From: Macrobrachium rosenbergii
Lineage: Eukaryota > Arthropoda > Malacostraca > Decapoda > Palaemonidae
NCBI RefSeq assembly: GCF_040412425.1
Contig: NC_089756.1
Coordinates: forward strand, 9,393,226-9,457,225
Direction: 5' to 3'
DNA length: 64,000 nucleotides
Part shown: positions 1 through 10,460 of the stretch, in pieces
Position numbering within the stretch: position 1 is the first letter of the stretch
Layout: each line of letters begins with the position of its first letter
Translations under genes and position numbers: made by a program
Notes under the pieces: generated by a model
Databases searched by the model: none
Seen by the model: only the letters and a program-made list of their open reading frames with translations
Told to the model about the DNA's origin: nothing

Positions 1-345
1 GTGGGCGCGCTGGGGCCCGGTGCCAGGGGCAGGGACTGGCAGAACTCAGTGTCCAGCAGGCGTTTGTGGCCGACGTCGACTGCCAGTCCGAAGTGGGCCA
101 GGCAGTCCCCACCCAGGAGTGGAGTCCTCATGTCCACGACAATGAAGTTCCACTTGTATCTCAGGCCCAGGATGGAGCTTGGTGCCATAGGAGAGGATGG
201 GGGCCCTGTTGGCGGCCATCAGGGAGGCAGCCGGGTCCGGCGGGCATTTGCGGTCCTCTCTGGAAGGCGGGAACACTGACCGCACGGCTCCCATGTCGAT
301 CAGCATCATCCTGCCAGAGACTGTGTCACGGACGTAGAACCCTAC
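1..345 (-). pseudogene. element A aspartic protease, frameshifted, active site altered
   Basis: Retropepsin-type protease that would process Gag-Pol. The minus strand reads GFYVRDTVSGRMM and then IDMGAVRS, where B and C have VDTGAF, so the catalytic DTG is DMG here. After about position 180 the frame shifts and the homologous flap region continues (FIVVDM, then LLG and LAHFGL). It is cut by the window edge. The loss of the DTG threonine plus the frameshift make a functional enzyme unlikely; family assignment is secure by comparison with B. Confidence 0.75.
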
Positions 346-1308
346 TATTGCGGGGCTTCTGGGTGTTTCTGCTGTCATGGCGGCCTGTGAGGGTGGCCGC
401 CGCTTCCCCCATTTTTTGGATGGGCGAAAAGGCAGGGGCTTCACAATTTCGAGCGTCTTTGCTGAACCTCCAGTGGTAGTAGCAAAGCCCCGGCTTTTCC
501 TTATTCTGGTGATGGGGTGGCCACCTCCTGGCGACGACGTTGATCTCCTCCGTGTTGGGTTCCTCCGGCTGGAGGCAGTTGATGGGGTGTGTGGGCGTGG
601 ATGCCCGCTTCACTGCCCTCATGGAGTCAGTTAGCTGCTGTGCCATTCTGATGAGATCCTCGACCAGCGGGGTGTAGGGCTCCTCAGTATGACCCCGAAC
701 CTCCAGGAGGAGCTGCCGCAGGAGGATCTCCCTCGACAGGCTGATCTCCTTGTGCCTGCTGCTGCTGTCCATCTCGGGTAGGAGGAGGAGGTCCTGGAGG
801 ACGTGCCACGTCTCCAGGATGTTCGTGTCCTGCCAGGGGTTGATGGCGAGGTCGAGGGCGCGGGCGGCTCTCTCGGAGACCGGCAGGGGAGCAGGTCTTG
901 ACGAGAGAGGCCTTCAGGTGCTGGTAGGTGGCAGGGCTCGAAGTTGATGTCACCCATGGGGCGACCTTCCTGTATATCTCCTCCGGTAGGGCGTTGATCA
1001 CTGTGTTTGCCTGCAGCACCTCGTCAGTCAGGCCTGCCACCCTGAATTGCCCCTCGACCCTGTAGAGCCATGATGCCGGGTTGTGATGGGTGAACGGTGG
1101 CAGCTGTATGGTGAGGGCAGCTCTCGGTTGATCCATCGGGAGGGGCATCAGCGAGGAGCGGGTACTGGCGTGGAGGAGTGCGTGGGTTTTGGCATGGGGG
1201 AGGGCGCGAGTGGGGGTTGCGCGAGGGAGATATCTGTCTCCGAGAGGTTTGTGGTTATTTGTATGTGGGAGGGAATGTCTGCGCCCATGCTCATTTCCAT
1301 GCTCTCAC
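330..1308 (-). pseudogene. element A Gag, frameshifted
   Basis: Capsid/nucleocapsid protein of element A. A start is likely at about 1308 (MEMSMGADIPS), matching the starts inferred for B and C. The capsid core reads LTIQLPPFTHHNPASWLYRV then LPEEIYRKVAPW. The downstream half (DSSSRHKEISLSREILLRQL) is in another frame. The C-terminus has the box CYYHWRFSKDARNCEAP, a C-x2-H-x9-C-x3-C arrangement instead of a classical CCHC knuckle. At least two frame changes separate the blocks. Homologous to gag of B and C in this window. Confidence 0.75.
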
Positions 1309-1508
1309 TTGGAGTGTGAGTTAACACTCGCGTCAATACATGCTTGGGAGTGTGCTGTGTGGGTCCGCTAATGACGGCGGTGATTTGCCGATGAGGGGGG
1401 TAACTCCCGAACGCTTTGTTAGAGAGCTGTAGTTAGTCCGTTAGGGGTGTGGGGTGGTTCATGGGGCCAAGACTAAGTCGCCGTTTGGGTCCGTTAATGG
1501 CTCCGGGA

Positions 1509-1526
1509 ATCACTCCGGGGTCACCA
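1509..1526 (-). promoter_or_regulatory. element A primer-binding site (tRNA-Trp type)
   Basis: One base inside the 5' LTR edge the minus strand reads TGGTGACCCCGGAGTGATT. Its first eleven bases equal the complement of the eukaryotic tRNA-Trp 3' end (TGGTGACCCCG, known from tRNA-Trp-primed elements), and the GTGAT further in also agrees. B and C have the same first ten bases at the same place. Confidence 0.65.
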
Positions 1527-1527
1527 C

Positions 1528-1883
1528 TGTGAGAGGGTGTGGAAGAAAGAGCAGGTAGACAATTACTGCTAGTTTATTGAGGAAGCAGCCCACTTATAAA
1601 GTGGTGTGCAGACGTCAATACAAAGACATACAAGTGACCCAAGGTCATTCATCCTCTATGCAAAACAAGACAGGTACATACAGATAACATGACAATAAAA
1701 AATAGATTAAACACAAAGATACTCTGACACGTACACAATGTACAAGGGCAACAATGAATAGGTAATGAATGTACAATTACATAGTAAAAATAGGGCTGAT
1801 TGCCCTGACCTAGGGTCAGGTGAGAAGGCACCGTAGAAGACGGGAGGTTCTTCACAGAAAATCCGTTTAGCGGGGACTTTACA
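1528..1883 (-). repeat. LTR of element A (its 5' LTR)
   Basis: The plus strand runs from TGTGAGAGGG to GGGGACTTTACA, giving TG...CA ends and matching the ends of the B LTRs. On the minus strand it holds a TATA-like TTATAAG followed within about 25 bases by the polyadenylation signal AATAAA, the same layout as in B and C. About 356 bp, shorter than the ~425 bp LTRs of B and C. Confidence 0.8.
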
Positions 1884-2302
1884 TGTGCAGAGAATAATTT
1901 CAATTAAAAAAGGAGTCATTTTATCTATGACACAATGTACATGGACATGAAGTATTTTAATAATACAAATCTATCAGAATGAAAATATTGAAATACACGG
2001 GAGTTAGTTACTCTATGATACATGCTACAAACTGAAATAAAATGTAACTAAGATGTAGTAAAAGAATGCAATGAAATGCCAAGATGGCTAGGACATGATC
2101 TTCAGCTTGTTGTGCTCAAGAACAGACTTAGTGAAGTACAAAATAAATTTTTTCAACACGACAGTGCTGATGAAGGTAGTAGACAACACTAAGCATCCTT
2201 CCTGGATCAGGGGCTAGGATTGCTCTATTAAGATAAGGCACTGTTACAGCTATATGATATGAGTGCCATGAGAGCCCAGTGGCTCTCCGCCCTCTGCTAG
2301 CC
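1884..2302. other. AT-rich spacer, nothing recognised
   Basis: AT-rich sequence between the LTR of element A and a SINE. No open frame above background, no tandem repeat and no similarity to the other repeats of the window that I can see. Confidence 0.5.
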
Positions 2303-2578
2303 CTTCGTTTGGCTGATTCGGTTCAGGTTCAGACTGTCACTCGATGGGCTGGAGTTCAATTTCCCCGGCTGGCTGATGAAGAGTTAGAGGAATTTATTTC
2401 TGGTGATAGAAATTCATTTCTCTCTATAATGTGGTTCGGATTCCACAATACGCTGTAGGTCCCGTTGCTAAGTAACCAATTGGTTCTTAGCCACGTAAAA
2501 TAAGTCTAATCCTTCGGGCCAGCCCTAGGAGAGCTGTTAATCAGCTCAGTGGTCTGGTAAAACTAAGGTATACTTAAC
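2303..2578 (+). mobile_element. tRNA-derived SINE, family S1, copy a
   Basis: One of four S1 copies here (others at 28917, 29374 and 48517). The family has a tRNA-like head, a body with AATTTATTTCTGGTGATAG and CCAATTGGTTCTTAGCC, and a tail ending AAACTAAGGTATACTTAAC. In this copy the tRNA-like head is eroded. I know this repeat as very common in decapod genomes. Its tail joins the protease-linker frame of element D, so the SINE probably interrupted D. Confidence 0.8.
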
Positions 2579-3631
2579 TTTTCTCTTCTTCTTTGGATTT
2601 CGTCGAGCCTTAGACTGAGATGATCCTTGGGCCAGGTTTGTGGATTTTGCGTCCCCTTGCAGAACTGGCACTGAGTAGGCTACTACCTCGGCTGCTGCGA
2701 CAACCGGGACAGCAGTGGTGCCAACTAGTTCTGCTAGCTTTTGAGGCATGGCCTCCTTGTGGGTGACCAGCTTAGAGAGGACTTCTCTAAAAGGTTCATC
2801 CACTAGAGTCTTGTCTTCTGAGGACTGCAATGAAGTCGAAGAGGTGGGTGGAGGTGTCAAAGGTTCACAGGTTACAAGGACCAACTCAGGCACGGCTTGC
2901 AAGGCTGCGCTGGGGAACGAGCTTCCGCTGAGGTCAGGGGAATGTGGAAAAGACCCTACTGAACTTCGGGCTGGCTCTCGGTTGGATGCTGGTAGCGGTG
3001 CCAAGCCAGTGGACGAGAGGGAGGCCGGATGAGGATCTCCTGAAGGGAGATGGGCACTGTGCGCTGGCACTGGGACTAAGGCAGGCTCAGGTACTGGATT
3101 TGGACAGGGGCCGTCAACGGCCTCGGGGCCAAGAGGGTGGGGCATCCATGTTTGTACCCTTTCTAAAGGACCAGTATCAAGCTCTGTGGAAGGTTCAACA
3201 ACCAAACTGGTCGGTGCACTACACTGGCCAGGCATAGGCACTGGCTGGGGCTCAACAGCAGGGCTGGAATTGACAACAGCAACTGATGGAGACGCCCACA
3301 GGGTAGGACCCTTGACTGACCTGGATAGGGGCTGAGGAGGGGGGTCCTGTCCTAGGAGGAGGTCATAGCCTCCAGGGATATGGTCGGCTACTCCAACCGT
3401 ATAAATCCTACTTTTGCGTGGTCTGGTGACCCTCAGTCGGACCATTGGGAGTGTCAGCCTCCAATAGTAGGGGAGTTTGTCTCGCCTTGTAAGGGAGATT
3501 TGAGCACCAGTGTCTTCAAAAGCTGAGACCTGTTTAGCACAATAACCACCTTGAGGAGGTGCAACATAAATATGGCCTGCAGCTGGGGGTCCCAAAGAGG
3601 GTGAATGAGATTGTGAGTGGCCGCTAAGCAA
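2579..3631 (-). pseudogene. element D aspartic protease and proline-rich linker
   Basis: A long open stretch whose N-terminal part reads FEDTGAQISLTRRD, a retropepsin active site (DTG), followed by GGYDLLLGQDP, the second conserved loop of gypsy-type proteases. Downstream is about 200 residues rich in Pro and Ser, ending with PKKKRKV, a run identical to the classical monopartite nuclear localisation signal. The last residues (YTLVLPDH) are read from the SINE, so the natural C-terminus and the pol genes are missing. Open over more than 1 kb, so it decayed more slowly or more recently than D gag. Confidence 0.65.
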
Positions 3632-4830
3632 TAATTGTGGGAGTTTTATTTCTGGGACAGTTCTTAAAATTTGAAGAATGCCTGTATTACTTTACATGTG
3701 TGACAATAAACCTTACTGAAATCTCTATGAGGAGAGGTTACAGTGTGTGTAGGCTGGGAATTCTGATTAGAGGGGGCTTTGAAATGGGTCCCCCTTTACC
3801 TTTGCACTGAGCTTCTAGGTTCCCTACTTTTTTACATTAGTACATACAGGTGGATTAGAAGGTCCATTTCTTGGTCAGATTGATAAGACAGTGGGGTCAG
3901 GATGAACTATGCGCCTATTTGAGGTGCTGGAGGCTGGGTGGTACGTGTTGTACACATCGGCTAGGCGGCAGCGCTCAGTGAATAATTTTGGTTGCTTCTC
4001 GCCAATGTATAAGGCCAAGGATCCGTGAGCGTAGCAGAGGAAGTCTTCAAGCTGCATTCGACTCTGTATATCCTTGAATTCATTGCACTCCAAAGCATTG
4101 GCCCACTGCTGTAAGACCAAAGTCTTTGTATAAGACCAGTCGGACCATGTTTGACCAATCTCCTTGGGAAGACCTCGCCAGCTTTGCCTCCACCACTGAG
4201 GCATAATTTCATATGCAGTTGCTACGGCCTTCCTGACAGCGTCAAGGTTTCCCTTGTCGCCATTCTCTAAGAAATTTAAGGCGTCCTGACCCTTTCCAGC
4301 CATGTGTTTTATGCAGAATCATGGTCTTCTCAGTATCCATCAATTCTACACAGAGAAGAGGGCTTCTACTTGGTCCAGTTATGCTTGTGGCACTCTTCAT
4401 TCCACTTCAGCATGAGGTGGCTGAGATAATAGAAGGAGCAGAGACCGAGGTGGGATTTTCGGCTCGGTGTTGGGCCAGTGCCATGGCACTGTCCTACTTG
4501 ACGCGTTCTGTTTCAGCTTCCTTTTCCTTCAAGGCTAGTTGATGCTGTTGCTCTTTCTCCCTCTCTTGTCATTCCTCCTTTTCTAGTGCCAAGGCTAGTT
4601 CATGTTGTCGCTCCTTCTCCTTCTGTTGTCGCTCCTTCTCTTTCTCTTGGCGCTCCTTTTCCTTCCTTTCTATTTTTTCTTGGTGCTCTGTTTCTTCCCT
4701 TTCTTTTCTCTTTCCTAGCAGCATCAGGCTGGGCTTGAACTCAGTTGGTCAGATCTGTTGCCTTCAGTCCTAGAAGTTTCCCTGCCTCTGTGAAGGTTTT
4801 GATCTCAGCGGCTGACATGTTGCTGATGCT
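3632..4830 (-). pseudogene. element D Gag, SCAN-like, with stops
   Basis: The N-terminus reads MSAAEIKTFTEAGKLLGL followed by a stop and a Lys/Glu/Arg-rich coiled-coil-like stretch (about 4700-4540). The capsid part is open at 4303-3875: LDAVRKAVATAYEIMPQWW, then LADVYNTYH, the helices typical of SCAN-like gypsy Gag. Beyond it are two eroded zinc knuckles (CTN..KK..GHLEAQC-like near 3820 and CHTCK near 3710) broken by stops and frame changes. Identity rests on the order of these blocks. Confidence 0.6.
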
Positions 4831-4869
4831 TAGAGCGGGGTCTGATCTTCCCCAGAAATGCTAAAATCT

Positions 4870-5780
4870 TAGGAGGGCCACACAAACAATTGTGTGGAAT
4901 GGAAATGGCACTCCTCACAAAGCAGAGCACACGTTATGTGTGGAAGCAAAAGTCTTATTTTGTTAGCACTCGATGTACTGTTTGGTTGTGGTTCATACAC
5001 AATCTTGTGAATGCCTCCTTGTGGTAGGAATGGTACTGACACAAAAAGTGCAATGTGGTTCTGAAGAACAGAGATATGACACACTACGAGATTCACACAC
5101 AGATGTGACTGAGTTCGGAAGAACTGAATAATTCAAAGGCACATAAATGCAATTAATAGGTTTGTTAGGTACAAAAAAATGTGCAGATTGATTCATGAGG
5201 AATGATGAACTGTTATGAAGAACAGTTCGGTTGAGCTTGTATGAGGCGATCAATAGTCAAGTCCATCGTGCAGAGGCTGAGTGCTTAAAGCAATTAATTA
5301 AATGGCACATAGTGGACGATGGCATATACGAACTTTGGTGTATAAAACATAGAAAATGTTTAACTTGCCCACGGACACAGTGGTAGCAGAGCAGAGGTGG
5401 TGTTAAATTAGAACAATGTGGAATTAATCAAATAACCATGCAGTGCAACAATGGCATGTGAATAAGCCATGTTGAACACACAAAAGAAAATAAAATTAAC
5501 GCAATAAGCACAGTGATAAATTACTACAGGCCATGAATGGTTTTGTAAATTTCTCAATGGGGATATATATAAGACTGGAGAATTCCGTAAAATTCTTCCT
5601 AGTACGTTGAATGGGTTTGCAATAATTAAATTCGCTAGTCCAAGGTGTAGTGGAAAATCAACACTCATGGGGCAGTGACTTTATATAAAACTTGATTCCA
5701 GAGATTTTGGGTTTGCTCACTTGAGGAACTCGATTATGTGAAAGGCAATGGCTGTATTTGAATCAACTCATATGGCCATG
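4870..5780 (-). repeat. possible 5' LTR of element D
   Basis: AT-rich, non-coding DNA directly upstream of D gag, bounded on the right by the insertion of element B. It contains short repeated motifs (GAACTGTTATGAAGAACAG and GAGTTCGGAAGAACTGAA). Without a second LTR the ends cannot be fixed. It could equally be ordinary intergenic DNA. Confidence 0.3.
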
Positions 5781-5784
5781 CTCC

Positions 5785-6209
5785 TGTAAGAGGTGCAAAA
5801 GAAACGAGCAGGTAAAAGTTACTGCTGATTTATTACAGATTCAGGCAGTTTATATAGTGGCCGACTGGCGCCGAACCGTGGAAGACAATGACATTGAGCG
5901 TGACCTGAGGTCAAAACAATTAACAATAATATACGGCGAACAAGTGCAATTTACAATACAAAACATACAGAACTCCAATATGGACACAGTCTTGATGCCT
6001 GCGAATAAAGAAGCATATGATACATAATTTGTGACAGTTGGACAAATACATATAAAGTTGAAATGGTAGAAAATGCGTGACCTGGCACGTTAGGCGTGAC
6101 AATTGAGTCTTGAAGAAAATGGGAAATCACCAAAGAAAACTTGCTCAGCGGAGACTTAATTAATGACGCCTTCGAAGCACTCCGCTGACGTCGATGTGGT
6201 GACTTTACA
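5785..6209 (-). repeat. element B LTR (3' LTR)
   Basis: 425 bp, TGTAAGAGGT to GACTTTACA on the plus strand. On the minus strand a TATA box (CTATATAAAC, near 5849-5856) lies about 20 bases before AATAAA (5829-5834). Paired with 10461-10889; preceded by target duplication CTCC at 5781-5784. Confidence 0.92.
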
Positions 6210-7440
6210 AATACTCCCCCTCCAAGACGTGGGACACGTCTGACTAATCTGTGTATCTGCTGGGACGCTGAAGGGTACCACGGCTTCTTGAGGACAACGG
6301 AGGGGCCTCCCGCGCATGAGGGTGCTGGGCTGCTGGTGCGGGCGGTCCCTTCCTGGGACGGCCGCGCCTGCCGTTTGCGGGGGCCTGGGCATGGCGAAGG
6401 GCAGCTGGGCGGGGAAGGTGCTGCTGTGACGTCAGTGCTCTCTTCCAGGAAGGCGGGCTTTAACCGGTCTATTGAAACCCAGTCGTTCCTCCTGGGGCGT
6501 GCCAGCAGGAACGCCTTGCTGTTCTGCTCCAGCACGCAGAAGGGGCCCCTGTAGGGCCTGGTCAGTGGCGGGCGGATGGCATCGACCCTGACGAAGACGT
6601 GGGTGGCGGATGACAGGTCTGGCAGTGTGAAGGTGGCAGACCTGCCGGTGTACGTGCGCTTGCAAGGGGCGAACTTGCCGGCCACGTCGCTGAGCCTCTG
6701 CAGTGATGGGATGTGGCGATGTTCTGTCACAAGTTCGCCCGGGACCACGAGGGGCTCCCCGTAGGTTTTTTCGGCTGCGGACAGGGTGCCGTCTGCTCTG
6801 GGGGCAGTTCTCAAACCGAGAAGGACCCACGGCAGCTGATGTTTCCAGTCCTCGGCGGTGCAGCGGGCCATGAGGGATGCCTTCAGGGATCTGTGGAGCC
6901 CCTCGACCAGGCCGTTGGCCGCCGGGTTGTACACCGTGGTGGTGTGATGCGTGGTCCCCAGCAGCTGGGCCAGGGCGGACCATAATTCGGACAGGAAGGC
7001 GGGGCCCCTGTCGGTTGTGATGTGGTCCGGGACGCTGAAGCAGCTAACCCAACTGGAAAGCAGGGCCTCGCACACGTGCTGGCGGTGGCTTCTTGCATAG
7101 GTGTGGCTTTGGGCCACCTTGTCGAGCGGTCCACCACCGTCAGGAGGTATCTGGACCCGCCTGATGGGGAAGGGGCCCGACGACGTCGACATGAATGTGG
7201 ACAAAGCGGTGCTCTGGCTGCAGGAACTCGCCTACCCCGGACTGCGTGTGACGTCCCACCTTGCTGGTTTGGCACTGCAGGCACTGTTTCGCCCAGGACG
7301 TGGCGTCCTTCTGCACCCCGTGCCAGACGAACTTTTTTGAGAGCAGCTTGGCCGTAGTTCTGCCAGGGGGATGTGAGGCCGTGAATTATGTCGAATACCT
7401 GGCAGCGGCGTGAGGCTGGAACCAAGGGGCGGGGCTGACC
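6210..7440 (-). pseudogene. element B integrase, frameshifted
   Basis: Retroviral-type integrase that would insert the cDNA. The open part below 7204 holds the core residues: TTDRGPAF (second Asp) and NGLVEGLHRSLK (Glu). The first Asp (YLLTVVDRSTRW) is in another frame, read from about 7130-7210, so a frameshift splits the catalytic core. The C-terminal end has a GPY/F module (RPYRGPFCVLEQ) and IDRLKPAFLEE. The N-terminal zinc finger region (7300-7430) is also in a shifted frame. All catalytic residues are encoded, but not in one frame. Confidence 0.8.
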
Positions 7441-7960
7441 CGTACTGATGTCGCAGAGAGGAGACTTGGGCCTCCGGGGCGAGGGTCACGTCCGCCACTT
7501 AAGGGATGTGATGGCGGTGCGGTAGGCTGGGGTTTCTGGGTCAGCGGCCTGTTCTCTGGCGAGGTCTTGCTAGTTTACTCCGAGCTGCACTGCGTTCAAC
7601 TCGACTCTGGAGAGGGCGTCTGCTACAGGATTTTTCCTGCCTGGGAGGTACCTGACGGAACAGGTGAATTGGCTATGGCTGAGAGGTGGCGCTGTTGCCT
7701 GGAAGACCATGCGTCCTTGCTTAGTGAAGGCATGAACCAATGGCCGGTGGTCCGTGAAGATTGTGAAGGCGTCCTCCAGGAGGAACTTGAAGTGTTGGAC
7801 TCATGCGTACATCACGCAGAGTTCCCTGTCGAAGGTGCTGTAGCAGGTCTCTGCGGGATTGAATTTCTTGCTGAAGAAGGTGATGGGCTGGGGGCGCCGT
7901 TGATGACCTGCTCCAGGACAGCACCACAGGTGACGTTACTGGCATCCGTTGTTAGCTGGA
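7441..7960 (-). pseudogene. element B RNase H, frameshifted
   Basis: RNase H domain between reverse transcriptase and integrase. Identified mainly by alignment with the clearer copy in C (TDASNVACGAVLEQ). In B the pieces are spread over several frames between about 7950 and 7500, including a stretch equivalent to FTIFTDHQPL near 7750. Not functional as written. Confidence 0.65.
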
Positions 7961-8851
7961 GAGGGGACTTGGCGTGCCAGGGCGGCCTTCGTCAGGGAGA
8001 AGGCCTGCTGCTGGCTGTGTCCCCAAGACAGAGACTTTGGTTGGCCTTTGAGAACTTCCGTCAGGGGGCCCGTGGTGTGTGCGATCCTGGGGATGAACTG
8101 CCTGTAGAAGTTCACCATCCCGAGGAACTCCTGGACGGCCTTCATGGAGGTGGGGGTTGGGAACCTGGTTACGGCTGCTACTTTTGATGTGAGTGGGCGG
8201 ACACCTGCCGGAGATACCTCGTGGCTCAGGAAGTCGGCTTTCTGGACGCCGAAGGTGCACTTGTCAAAATGGACGACGAGGCCATTCTCCTGGAGGCGCC
8301 GCAGGACTGCCCAGATGTGCTGTTGGTGTTCACTGTGAGACCTGGAAAATATGAGGATGTCATCAACGTAGCAGATGCAGAATTTCAGGTCCCCGAGGAT
8401 GCTGTCCATGAGCCGCTGGAAGGTCGCCCTGGCATTCCTCAATCCGAAGGTGGAGAAGGCGAACATGTAGGACCCGAATGGCGTGATGATGGCGGTCTTT
8501 GGTATATCCTCTGGTGCAACAGGTACCTGAAAGTATGATTTAAGAAGGTCCAATTTAGTGAATACCTTGGCTCCGTGAAAGGAGGCCGTGAGGTCTTGCA
8601 TGTTGGGCAAGGGGTAGTGGTCGGGCTTCGTTGCAATGTTGAGACGTCTGTAGTTGCTGCAAGGTCTCCAGGAGCCGTCTGGTTTCTGCACCATGTGGAG
8701 GGGGGAGGCCCACGGGTTGGAGGCCTTTCTGCAGATTCCCATCCACTCCATCTCTGCGAATGCCTTCTTCGCCTCCTGAAGGCGCTGTGGGGAAGCCTTC
8801 GGAACTTCGCGTGTCGGGGGCCTTTAGTTGATATGTGGTGGTATATGCCAT
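7936..8851 (-). pseudogene. element B reverse transcriptase
   Basis: The best preserved pol segment: open from 8751 to 7936. Motifs in order are QKPDGSWRPC, FTKLDLLKSYFQVPV (first catalytic Asp), FGLRNARATFQRLMD, YVDDILIFS (catalytic YVDD), FLGMVNFYRQFIP and the tether to RNase H. It synthesises cDNA from the element RNA inside virus-like particles in this family. All catalytic residues are intact, but upstream codons linking to protease and downstream codons linking to RNase H are out of frame. Confidence 0.88.
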
Positions 8852-9300
8852 GTTTGGCTGGGGCCCCGGGACTTGTCGGGTTTGGGCTTGAACACTGGGA
8901 ACTCCATCAGCAGGTGTGCGTACTGGTGGGCGGCAACGGAGCTGATGGTGGGTGCCTTGGGTCCCGCTGTTAATGGGAGAGATCGGCAGGAGTCAGTATC
9001 GAGGAGGCGCTTTCGCCCCACGCCGACTAGCAGGCCGAAGTGCGCCAGGAAGTCCGCCCCCAGGAGCGGGGTTCCTACGTCCACGACAATGAAGTCCCAG
9101 GAGTAATTCTGGCCAAGGATGGAGATCGACAGGGGCCTGGTGCTGTAGGAGAGGATGGGGGATCCGTTGGCGGCCGTCAGGAAGGCAGCTGGGTCTGGTT
9201 TCTGGTTGCGGTCCTCCCTGGATGCCGGGAAGATCGATCTAAAGGCCCCTGTGTCAACCAGCATCATCCTGCCGGAGACGGTGGCGCGGACTTAGAAGCC
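8824..9300 (-). pseudogene. element B protease, stop before active site
   Basis: Retropepsin with intact active site VDTGAFRSIFP and the conserved LLGADFLAHFGL block. Immediately upstream, where C reads GFYVRDTVSGR, B has TAA in place of the Tyr codon (near 9294). The stop falls at the gag-protease boundary and would separate the two unless suppressed; since C and A have Tyr or an open codon, a disabling mutation is the simpler reading. Confidence 0.8.
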
Positions 9301-10228
9301 TACTGGTTCTGGGCCCCTGGGTTTTTCGGTTGCCATGGCGGTTTGTCCTGCTGGCCGCCGCCACCCCTGTTTTTTGAACAGACGAACGAGCAGGGCAGCA
9401 GGCAGTTTCGGGCGTCTTTGCCGAACCACTTGTGGTAGCGACAGAGGCCCGGGGAATTCCACTTGTTTTGGGGCGGAGGACGCCTCCTGGCGACGACGTT
9501 GACGCCCTGCTCCGTTTCTTCTTCCGGCTGGACGGAGCTGACCGACTGTGTGGGCGCTTTTAGCCGCTGTGTGGCCTTCACGCAGTCCGTGAAGTGCTGC
9601 GCCGTTTCTATGAGGTCGTCGAGAGGCATGGTGTAGGAGTGAGGAATCTGGGTGCGGACCTCTGGGAGGAGCTGGCGAAGGTAGATCTCCCGCGACAGGC
9701 TTATTTCCTGTCGCTTTTTCGTGCCGTCGAAATCTGGTAGTGAAAGAAGGTCCTCGACCATGCTCCATGCATTTTGCGTTGAGGTCATGCCGTGGGTTGA
9801 CGGCGAGGTCGATAGCACGGGCGGCCCGCTCGGCAATAGGTAGGGAGCACATTTTGAGGAGGATCTTCTTCGCGACGTTGTATGTGAGGGGGTGTGTGTA
9901 GCGAGTTTTCTGTATACCTCCTCCGGGAGGGCGTTGAGGACCGTGTCTGCCTGCAGGATTTCGTCCGTCAGGTGCGCCACTCTGAAGTGGCTCTCGACCC
10001 TACGCAGCCACATTGTTGGGTTCCCCTGCGTAAAAGGTGGCAATTTTACGGTCAGGGCGGCCCACGTCTGTGTTGCCGGGCCATGGAGTGTTCGGGCGCT
10101 GGCATGGGTGTAGAGGTGCGGGAGGGCCTCGGTGCGGGACGGGCGCGGAGTGCGATGGGAGGAAGGTAGACCTCCGAGTCCGCCAGGTCCGCGGTTAACT
10201 GCACGAAGGAGGGGATGCCCAAGTCCAT
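9300..10228 (-). pseudogene. element B Gag, compensated frameshifts
   Basis: Start likely at the ATG whose complement is at 10226-10228 (MDLGIPSF), shared in position with A and C. Capsid core: LTVKLPPFTQGNPTMWLRRV and ILQADTVLNALPEEVYRKL. The middle (about 9870-9760) is out of frame: the homologous reading SLPIAERAARAIDL is in the next frame, and the frame returns at NAWSMVEDLLSLPDFDG. The C-terminal box reads CRYHKWFGKDARNCLLPC (C-x2-H-x9-C-x3-C). This unusual box is known from CsRn1-type Gag. Confidence 0.8.
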
Positions 10229-10442
10229 GCTCGCTCTCTGCCCTCTTACTGGAGTGGGGTACTTGCATCAGAACGCACTTTCGTGCGCCGTGTGGGTCCG
10301 TTGGTGACGCTGGTGGGTTTGCCGACGAGAGTCAGCACGCTCAAACACTGGTTACAGCGCCGTGTTTATGCCGCTAAGAGCGTTGGAGAGTTCCTGGAGC
10401 CAAGACTGAGTCACCGTGTCAGTCCGCTAATGGCTCCGGGAT

Positions 10443-10459
10443 ACTCCGGGGGGTCACCA
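10443..10459 (-). promoter_or_regulatory. element B primer-binding site
   Basis: One base inside the 5' LTR the minus strand reads TGGTGACCCCCCGGAGTA. The first ten bases match the tRNA-Trp 3' end complement. Confidence 0.6.
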
Positions 10460-10460
10460 C

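Larger units (their letters stand above)
1..1883 (-). mobile_element. Ty3/gypsy element A (CsRn1-like), 5' part, runs off left edge
   Basis: Minus-strand LTR retrotransposon. In minus-strand order it shows the 5' LTR (1883-1528), a primer-binding site, gag (from about 1308) and the start of protease. Reverse transcriptase, RNase H, integrase and the 3' LTR would lie left of position 1. Gene order and sequence match elements B and C, but the LTR is clearly diverged, so A is a separate subfamily. Clade assignment rests on the Gag C-H-C-C box and the tRNA-Trp-like primer site, both known for CsRn1-type elements. Frameshifts in gag and protease and a changed protease active site indicate a dead copy. 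Confidence 0.85.
2579..5780 (-). mobile_element. decayed Ty3/gypsy element D with SCAN-like Gag
   Basis: Minus-strand remnant unlike A-C: Gag N-terminus (about 4821-4400), capsid (4303-3875), zinc-knuckle remnants (about 3830-3690), aspartic protease and a proline-rich linker (3631-2579). No reverse transcriptase or integrase follows, because the linker runs into SINE S1a. The Gag resembles the SCAN-domain-like Gag of Gmr1-type gypsy elements (family knowledge). Upstream DNA (4870-5780) may be its 5' LTR, but no second LTR is visible. Confidence 0.65.

Noticed and set aside
5951..6210. Envelope-like gene after integrase in element B
   Set aside because: The frame past the GPY/F module is Pro/Ser-rich and then runs into the LTR; no signal peptide, furin-like site or transmembrane segment.
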